From: Enoplolaimus lenunculus
Lineage: Eukaryota; Nematoda; Enoplea; Enoplida; Thoracostomopsidae
DNA: 64,000 nt
Assembly (NCBI GenBank): GCA_030248215.1
Contig: JASANG010000699.1
Location: 124,001-188,000 of the forward strand
Direction: 5' to 3'
Positions 12,401 through 21,400 of the stretch are shown here, in pieces (positions within the stretch are counted from its first letter, which is position 1; every line of letters starts with the position of its first letter). Position numbers and translations under genes: made by a program. Under the pieces are notes generated by a model. It was not told the DNA's origin, searched no databases, and was given only the letters and a program-made list of their open reading frames with translations.

Positions 12401-15400
12401 TAATGCATTTACAGAATTTTGAATACGTTTCTCCCACACGCTTAGGCTTAGGTTGAAGTTTAACGAACGGTTTGCCTATGCCTAATCCTATGCCAAAGGG
12501 TTTGGCTAACAATTTCCCTTAAAAGGTAAGGGCTAAGCATTAACCTTAAACGTTGGTTTAAGTGAACATTACTGGTCTATTGACATTACTAAACAAAAGA
12601 CGAATTCATCTGTATTCTTTAAGTCTTTTTGACAATAGTCAACATTCGGATTATTTTTCAGAAATATCGCTTAACTTCAACAGCTTGAACTCAGAAATTC
12701 GTTCTTTGGAAGACTCTGAATGCCACACCGTAGGCGCCGAACTGAATTCCGAACAACTGACGGAACCATTCAAAAAAACCACACTCACAGATGAAAACAA
12801 CAACGACACTTCGCCGTTTAACTTATCAACGCTGTTAATGCTTTCGAATTTAGCAGGCCAGTGTACGCCACTGCAAGCGAAAACCATTTCAAATTTCATC
12901 TACCAGCTTCTTTTATCACCGTTGCATGTAAATCATGAACCTTTAAGCAAGTCTTCTGGATACGACCCACTTAATATAGTTAAAACCTGTCCGACAAACA
13001 TTGACAAAGAAGTTGTGCTAACCCTCATTAAACAAGCGGACCAAACAAACCTTGATCAATGTGAAGACAATTCAGGTGACCACATGGGCACCGCCAGAAT
13101 ATTGAATTGGGATGTGCAAGAGGGGCTTTTTGACACCATTAACAAATATTGTTACTTTACATCCACTACTGGTCCAGAGGGATCATGATGGGAGCGTAGC
13201 CCATTACATAAAGTTTGGAGGAAAAATGATAAGGTCGCTTTAATATAAATTTTTTAATTTTGGATTGTTCCTGGAAATTGATTCTACTATGTGGCAGTTG
13301 GTGTTACTATATATTGCATACATATATCAAAAATGGCGTATAGAACCCATATGACAGGCCGGTGTTGAATATTTTCAAAGGGATGCACATTTCTTCAAGA
13401 GGACTGAGCCCAATGCTGACACCCCTCGGGTTGCGGGCCCGCATATTACTAGCACCCGTGCATTAAGGTCATTTAATTGTTTCAGATATGATTTGCCCGA
13501 ACTATGATACGGATACCAACACATTTATAAACCAGGCAGCAAAACGAAAAACGCCAAATTCAACAAACTTTGGATCCGGTGCAAAAATAGATTCGATTGC
13601 TCAAAAGCTACGGTCAAAAATTGGAACGCCGTTTGACAAGATTTTAAAAGTTGAAAACAACACAACCGTTGGTACAGCATTCTTTGATTCTATGGCTGCA
13701 AACGAAAGTTCCGCGGATGAAAGTGCTACAGAACCAAACACTTGGAATGATCTAATGCACATGGCTAAGAAGTTTCGAACGGACCCCGCTGACGCAATGA
13801 TGTCTTCTGGCACTGAAGTAGAAACAAACCAAGCAATTGACCAGAATTCAGGTTGCGGTTCCGGAGAAGAGCCAACGGAAAAATCCGAGCCTTCAAAACA
13901 ACTGTCATCGTACGAAAAACGATTCACAAATCTGGATTACGGTCATAAAGTTGCCGCAACTGTGGAAAGCGTTGTTGCGATGTGTTCAAGTGGTGTTGAT
14001 AGCGATTCTGAAGGTCAACAAGACTGCGAGTTTGACGAGTATGAAAATAACGAATGGTTCGACGATGAATGTAGCGTTGAAATGCAGTTCGAGGTAAGTT
14101 TTTCAGTTAATCAATTTTACGTTCTACAACAGCTGCCATGGGGATGCTACACGCCTAGGGAACCATTGTGAAAGAGCGTAACTAATCTTAATATCATATT
14201 GAATATGTACAATTAACTCTCAGGCAGCAAAAATTTAAAATATTGACAATTTAGTATGGTAGCAAAACATGATCGGTAACTACAAAGCAAGGTCCTGCGA
14301 TAGCTCTAAGCGAAAAATCTGTAAGTTCAACCTACATATGATAGTACAACATGCCAACGCACGTTTCCTGCCAAAAGTTAAAGATCCAAGTGGGATAAAT
14401 CAAAATGTCTAAATTTTGTAATATGTTATCAGATAGAAAAATATGGAACTTTGCTGCGAAAACAAACAGAACAGCATTAAAGTTAAGAAAGCGGTAAGAT
14501 AAAATTAAAACACGCAAAGCAACTTTCCTACAAGCGTAAGCTATACAACTTTAGTGCAATTCCGTAGTAGTCTAACATTATTTCCTAACTAGATTTTAAA
14601 GTAACTAAGCTTACAAACAGTGCGATAAGGAATTTCGAACAAAAAGGTTTTATCAGCAGTAACAGTTGCATTAGCAAAATAACAGTCTATTTTCCAGTTC
14701 TATTACTGTTGTCAACAAGTACCGGCAGACAGACCCGTAGCCAGCTTACCTTGCTTGGGGAGGCTAGACAATTTTCCCGTGGGGCATACAACGGTTTTCA
14801 ATGACTTACCAAGCGAAGTTGAAAATTGTCAAGGGTGGCCGAAAGTTTTTTGTAGGGGTGGCGGAGTTACCTCCTGGCCCCCCCATCTGGCTAATGAAAT
14901 AAATTCAGAGCTCCTTATACCATTTTTTCCACTTAAAGAACTTTCCCAATTGTGCTCGTGTATATTAATTTCAGTCATCTGCTCACGCCGATCCAATGCA
15001 TACTTTCTTAGACACAGATGCATACCCAAGCGAAATGATTGGAAATTGATCTGAATGTGACGGAAATAACTGACTAACTCTTCGTTTAGACGCTATTCTT
15101 TGCTAATTTAAATAATAACATACATACGTTCTGGTTTTGTTAATCTTAATTTTAATTCTAAATATATTAACGGAGTGATATGTACTCTCTGTTTCTACCG
15201 GTACAATTGAGGTATGCAAATAGTTGACCAGACTTTGTAAAAAGTTAGGTTTGACATATTTTTAGTTTAATCTAAACTTAATGAATTCTAAAAACAATAT
15301 AGTTCTTGAGCAGCACTTATATCTTATCACAAATATATGTTTAGCCTAAAGTTGTCCCAAACTGACTACGTTAGTATAAAGTGAACTTAAAATTCTAGTG

Positions 15401-18400
15401 TTATTAGCCTGACTAGCCATTTACGTTTTACTTAAACTCATATTCAAGCTTAACCAACCTATAACTTAAGTTTAAGATTTTGTTACGTAAACATGTGATT
15501 GATTACTCATGCTTTCAAATGGCTTGCTTGCTATATTTTGGCTAACTGTTTAGCAGCACATTGTTACAAATTTTGATTAAACTACTGAAATGTGCCGTTT
15601 TAAGTGGTAGTACTCACCTTGAATCTTAATTTCTGTATTCGCTCGTAATCAAGGGCAGTCGAATTTCGTACGCGTATCAACGGTTTCGCTTCGTTGTACA
15701 CAATTCGCGGTGATACTTCAAATATCCCGTCATCACCTTCAAGCGTAATTTCAAATTCTCCATTTTTTCCCTTAAACAATAAAACCAGTTACGGCATATA
15801 ATATATTTCACGAGCTTTCCGTGTAAACTATAAATGCAAAAATTATTTTGGGTTGCTTGCTACAGCTTGCTACCACACAATTTATATATAATTTAAACCG
15901 TAAGCAAACTGTGTCAACAGCGATTTTCAAAATCATTACTAGGCCGCGAGTTACGTACTTAACTTTCTGGCTACGAACCTGGGTCAGCGTTATTTTAGCA
16001 GTTATGTTGTTAAGTCAGCCTGCGTTAAAACGTCTTTCAATAATTTAAATTAAACTAATTTAGCGTACTGCTTTAGCAGGTCGGCCGTTCAGCTGAACAC
16101 TGCATCCCTCAGTCGAGAAAGCCAATTTATTGTAAAGATCTAACGAAGCTCAAGGCTAGTGCATTAAAACAGCAGTCTTTGATGCTTTAGACATTGTAAA
16201 ATCTTCACGAAACAACACTTGACTAAATAATAGCTAGAAATCTAATTTCCACTCAAGTCATAAGCAAAGCTAAACTGTGTTTTTACAACTCGGCCAATGT
16301 TCGACAAAACGGGCGTATACGCATAAGTTGACGATTGAAACTAAACTGCAGGTTGAGAATCACGCGTTTGAAACTCAAATAGCGCAGACAAGCGCCGTTA
16401 ATTCCGGTCTTATGGTCGATTCCGCAGTTTCTAAGAGACGTACAACAAGCAAAATGAAATGACAAAATGGAACACTGAAAACATCGGCAGAATACCAATT
16501 TGTCACCGAGCCGTCAACAACTCGGCCAATGTTCGACAAAACGGGCGCATACGCATAAGTTGACGATTGAAACTAAACTGCAGGTTGAGAATCACGCGTT
16601 TGAAACTCAAATAGCGCAGACAAGCGCCGTTAATCCCGGTCTTATGGTCGATTCCGCAGTTTCTAAGAGACGTAGAACAAGCAAAATGAAATGACAAAAT
16701 GGAACACTGAAAACATCGGCAGAATACTAATTTGTCACCGAGCCGTCAGCCGGGTCAACATGATGACAAAATGGAACACTGAAAACATCGGCAGAATACC
16801 AATTTGTCACCGAGCCGTCAGCCGGGTCAACATGATGACAAAATGGAACACTGAAAACATCGGCAGAATACCAATTTGTCACCGAGCCGTCAGCCGGGTC
16901 AACATGATGACAAAATGGAACACTGAAAACATCGGCAGAATACCAATTTGTCACCGAGCCGTCAGCCGGGTCAACATGATGACAAAATGGAACACTGAAA
17001 ACATCGGCAGAATACCAATTTGTCACCGAGCCGTCAGCCGGGTCAACATGATGACAAAATGGAACACTGAAAACATCGGCAGAATACCAATTTGTCACCG
17101 AGCCGTCAGCCGGGTCAACATGATGACAAAATGGAACACTGAAAACATCGGCAGAATACCAATTTGTCACCGAGCCGTCAGCCGGGTCAACATGATGACA
17201 AAATGGAACACTGAAAACATCGGCAGAATACCAATTTGTCACCGAGCCGTCAGCCGGGTCAACATGATGACAAAATGGAACACTGAAAACATCGGCAGAA
17301 TACCAATTTGTCACCGAGCCGTCAGCCAGGTCAACACGAGAACGAGCCAAAACATACCCAGTGGAATCATGAAAGGATTTGATATACATTACGACAGTAG
17401 TCAAACCACTTATAGAATTTGCAACTTGCGCGAAAAGTTCAACTCACATCTATGAGCTAAATTGGTAATAAACCGTTGAAAACAGCAATAAATTACCTCG
17501 TCGTTATCGTAAACATAAAATTCTGTTCCATGCACAAAATGTAACGGAATTAACGGCTGCGCATTTTCTTCAACTTCGGCTTCGTATTCGCTTTGACCAC
17601 AACGCGGAGGCTCATCATCGACGTCAACAATCACCACGGTAATGTTCTGAATTGTAGACGAAGTGTCGTCGTTCGATCCTGTTGATTCTCTTGCCTGAAA
17701 ATAGAAAACAATGAAGTAACATATATGCCAGCCGTTTTTTTGCATCAGGGCTGATAATTTTATAATGGTCTGCTCAATGCCCACCCGTAGACTCTAAACT
17801 GGGAATCTGGGAGACTGAGAATTAGGGAGGGTCACTGTGATATATTTTTAAGCTTACTGGGAGACAATAACACTGGGAAATAGACACTGGCAAACTTGGA
17901 AACGGTAATACAAGGAAGTTGGATAGTCAGAAACTAGAAGACTAAGAAAGTATCAGTTAGCAGGATCGTATAGTTAACATCTACGCTCAACGGTGTGTAA
18001 GTAGCACTGGCCAGATAGTAGTCAGGGCTTAAGAAGATTGCGCATAGTAAACGGCAAAAGTGCAATCAATATAGTAAATTTCGATGCTGATAAATATTTG
18101 ACACAAAAGTTACTTGACCTATCACAAACTGATGATATGCGCTACACTCATTGAAAATATGGACTTTAGTATCATGATTGATTGAAACGATCTATTTGTA
18201 TATGGCTACCTGTGTTCGTTTGAAATTATATTCCCTTTACAATCAATAGCATTTAAGTTTTAGCAAAATTTGACATCCCAAGAATAAACCTATATTTACT
18301 TGTGAACAGGAACTGTTGAGTAACAGAATTGATATGGTTTACCGATTCAATTAATTCTGCTTATCAACTTAACACCAAAAACTCAAAACTAACAAAAAGT

Positions 18401-21400
18401 TTTGAAATTTTCGTTAAAAGCGAAAAATTTGTGTCAAAATCAGAAAATAAATAAAAATTTGCTTACTTTAACTGCTAAATTAAACGCAGCGTTGACATTT
18501 ATCAAGCGTGGATCTTCTCGATTTAATGCACGTTTGAGATATATCCATCCGTTCGTGGAATTAATACCGAAATAATACGAGGCAGCGCTTTGAGACCGAT
18601 TTGATATGCTGTAGACGATTGGGTTTGACTGTTGAACACCTTTATCTCCATCTTCGGCTTGGACACGAAAAATTGGGGAACCCTAAAATGTTATTATAGA
18701 AAAAGCTACACAAAAGAGTACACATTGGAAATCAAAATATAACTATAGAGGTGGCATTTAATCACAACGTAGACGCATAGAATATTCCTGTATTTGGCTT
18801 CAGTCCAAAGTATTATATGCAGTCGTGACGGAAATATTCTTGTTTTAACCGGAACTCACGGCGGGCGAATGACCAATCAATAGCGCAGCCAACCGGGCGG
18901 CGTAATACTTTGTATTAAGATTTAATGCTAAAATTGCGTTTGGCTTCTCGTTCGTTTCGCTTGAGACGCTTCTATGACTATTACATATACGGCTTGCCCA
19001 CCCAAGCAACACCAAATTACACATTATTAACTGTACGGTATAATAACACTATTCGCTGTGAATAATTTACTATTGGTGTATCCTCGCTGACATATTGAGG
19101 TCGTGCGTCAGAAACAAAACGCGGCGGATTATTTTGAACGTCAATCACGTTTACCGCAAGCGTAAAATGTCGGATGTTTACGGTTCGAATACGTCCAGCA
19201 CCATCCTAAATATAATAAAATGATTTTGGTAGTTATCAGTGACTCAATTTTGCCCAGGTACGAAATTCTAAAGTGGAATGTCGCGCATTACGTATGATAA
19301 TGGCAGAATTAAAGGCCCACTGCGGTAGTAAGTTTCCAAAGTGTTCCTGGTAGCAAGGCTCCAAAGTGTTCCTGGTAGCAAGGTTCCAAAGTGTTCCTGG
19401 TAGCAAGCGTTATTTCAACGAAGCTAACGTTGCTTGATTCAAAACTTTACAAGACTTTATCATCGGCTGTAAATAGGTGAAATACATCAATGAAAATACC
19501 GGTTTATAGAGGAATCGAAACTCATTTTGATAAATCTACAGTTGCAAACTAGGGATCATTAGGATCAGGACAGGAGACGGATTGAGTAATTATGCTTTGA
19601 GTTTTGTTCATATAACGGAAGATAATTGAAAAAAGCAATTGTTTTTAGCAATGGCAAAGTTTTTTTGGCAAATCTCTGGCCGTTGACGGTAAGAAACAAG
19701 ATATAAGTTAACCAACATTGTAGTTAGTTATCAATTATTCTTTGCTTTTTTACAAAGTAGCACACACCACTGAAAATAAATGCAATATTTCAGCAGGAAT
19801 CAACATATTAAAGTAATTCAGTGTACCAATTTTCACCATCATTGTGCTATTTAGGTGTTTATATTTATTGTTGGCTCTTGTACACTTTTCCCCAAACATT
19901 TAAGGTTAACGCGTAGGCTTCATAAGGCTTCGTCATAGTTAATGATTTGAGCAACGGCATAGACCTATACTTCTCCTTAGGTAAGCCATTTTCGTATAGT
20001 AAGCTTGAGCGTAATCCTGAGCCTGAAGCCTGTGAAGGGAAACTGTACGAAAGGATTTTGTTTATATGAAATTAAACCACATATCAGTAATGCCGATATA
20101 AGCTTGATAACGAAAAATAGCTAACCTTATTGGCTTAAACAGTGAATTGGAATAATAAGGAATTATTGTTAACGTTTTTTAATGAACGTTGCTACGTGTT
20201 TACTTGGTTTAGGCAAAACATTCAGGTTATTAATAAGCTGTCAACGCCTAAAATAATTACTATAACGACGTTCCAAGTATATTAATAAAGATGTCAGCAG
20301 AAACATACAAATGCGACGATCCGTAGACTGTACGCGTTTTTTGTGTCATAGTTGAGCTGTTTAAGTAAATACAAATCGGCAGTGCAACGTGACTGGCTGC
20401 ATGACCCGTTTACAATTTTGAATGTATGCTGATATGTATCCTAAAACAAAAACTATCCAAAGCTATTAGCTGAAATTTTAATAGATTTTTTGGCCCATGT
20501 AACTTTAAGGGGCGTCCAGGTTTCTGGTGGGTCTATAAAAGAGTAGGTTTAGATTGTAGATTACATTTTTTTGCTTAGGCATAGGCTTAGAAACACATTT
20601 TTGCAACGCTTAGGCTTAGGAATACGCTTAATTTGCTGTTACGCCCCTTAAAGTAACATTGGTCGATTTTTTAAGCAATTCAGGCTATGTACAGAACAGG
20701 GCCGTAACAGTGTAACAAGCATATTCCTAAGCATAAGCCTAAGCCTAAGAGTGAGAATGATCTTTACTCAATGAGCCTATACATAAGTCTGAGCCTAAGC
20801 AAAAATGAGTCTAAAGCTTAAGCTTGCCCTATTGCAGTCCAGGGGAAAAACAGTCCGCATCTTATATCTATATAGGCTGCATTTCACAATTAATAGTTTA
20901 GATCAAAGTATGGGATGCGGGTAGCGCTATGCGTTTTTACTATTTTAGCGGCGTACGGCAAAGGACGGCAACGCACGTGAATCGCCGCACATCACCGGGT
21001 AACAATTTACAAACAAAAAGTTTTTTGATTTACCGCGCCATCGTGTGCCGCATTGTTTATAATAAGCCAGCCTGCCCTGCTTACCACTTGCCTATGTTCC
21101 TATACAAAAGTCCTTTCTCGGACCTATTCAAAATTTAACTAGTGTATGAATAATATAAATCAAACTTAATTCGTTGATATTCAATTTAATAATCTTGTTT
21201 CAGACATTTCATAAAATAGTTTTAAGCCTTCCGTAATCGAAAAACAAGAATTCGGCAGCAAACAACGTTTTCCCCTTTTATTTGTGACGGTAAAACTTAG
21301 AATTTATTTATTTTCAATCGAGGCATGTTTCAAGTTTTAGAAATGCTGATGTTAAATGAACAAAATTTAGCAGCGTTTATAATATAATTAAAATAAGTTG

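Larger units (their letters stand above)
6522..15617. other. Large cadherin intron hosting the HSF gene
   Basis: A 9.1-kb intron on the minus strand. It holds a tRNA-like SINE candidate (7812-7960), a foldback copy (7975-8460) and the complete plus-strand HSF gene (8774 to about 14171). The remaining parts, 6522-7800 and 14172-15617, show no recognised gene. Confidence 0.8.

Noticed and set aside
16691-17455. 254-codon plus-strand and 225-codon minus-strand ORFs over the satellite
   Set aside because: Both arise from the 72-bp period (24 codons) of a tandem repeat inside a cadherin intron; there is no independent coding signal.
20565-20640. Interstitial telomere
   Set aside because: TTAGGC-like runs are short, imperfect, scattered and enclosed by inverted repeats, so they are element cores instead of telomeric DNA.
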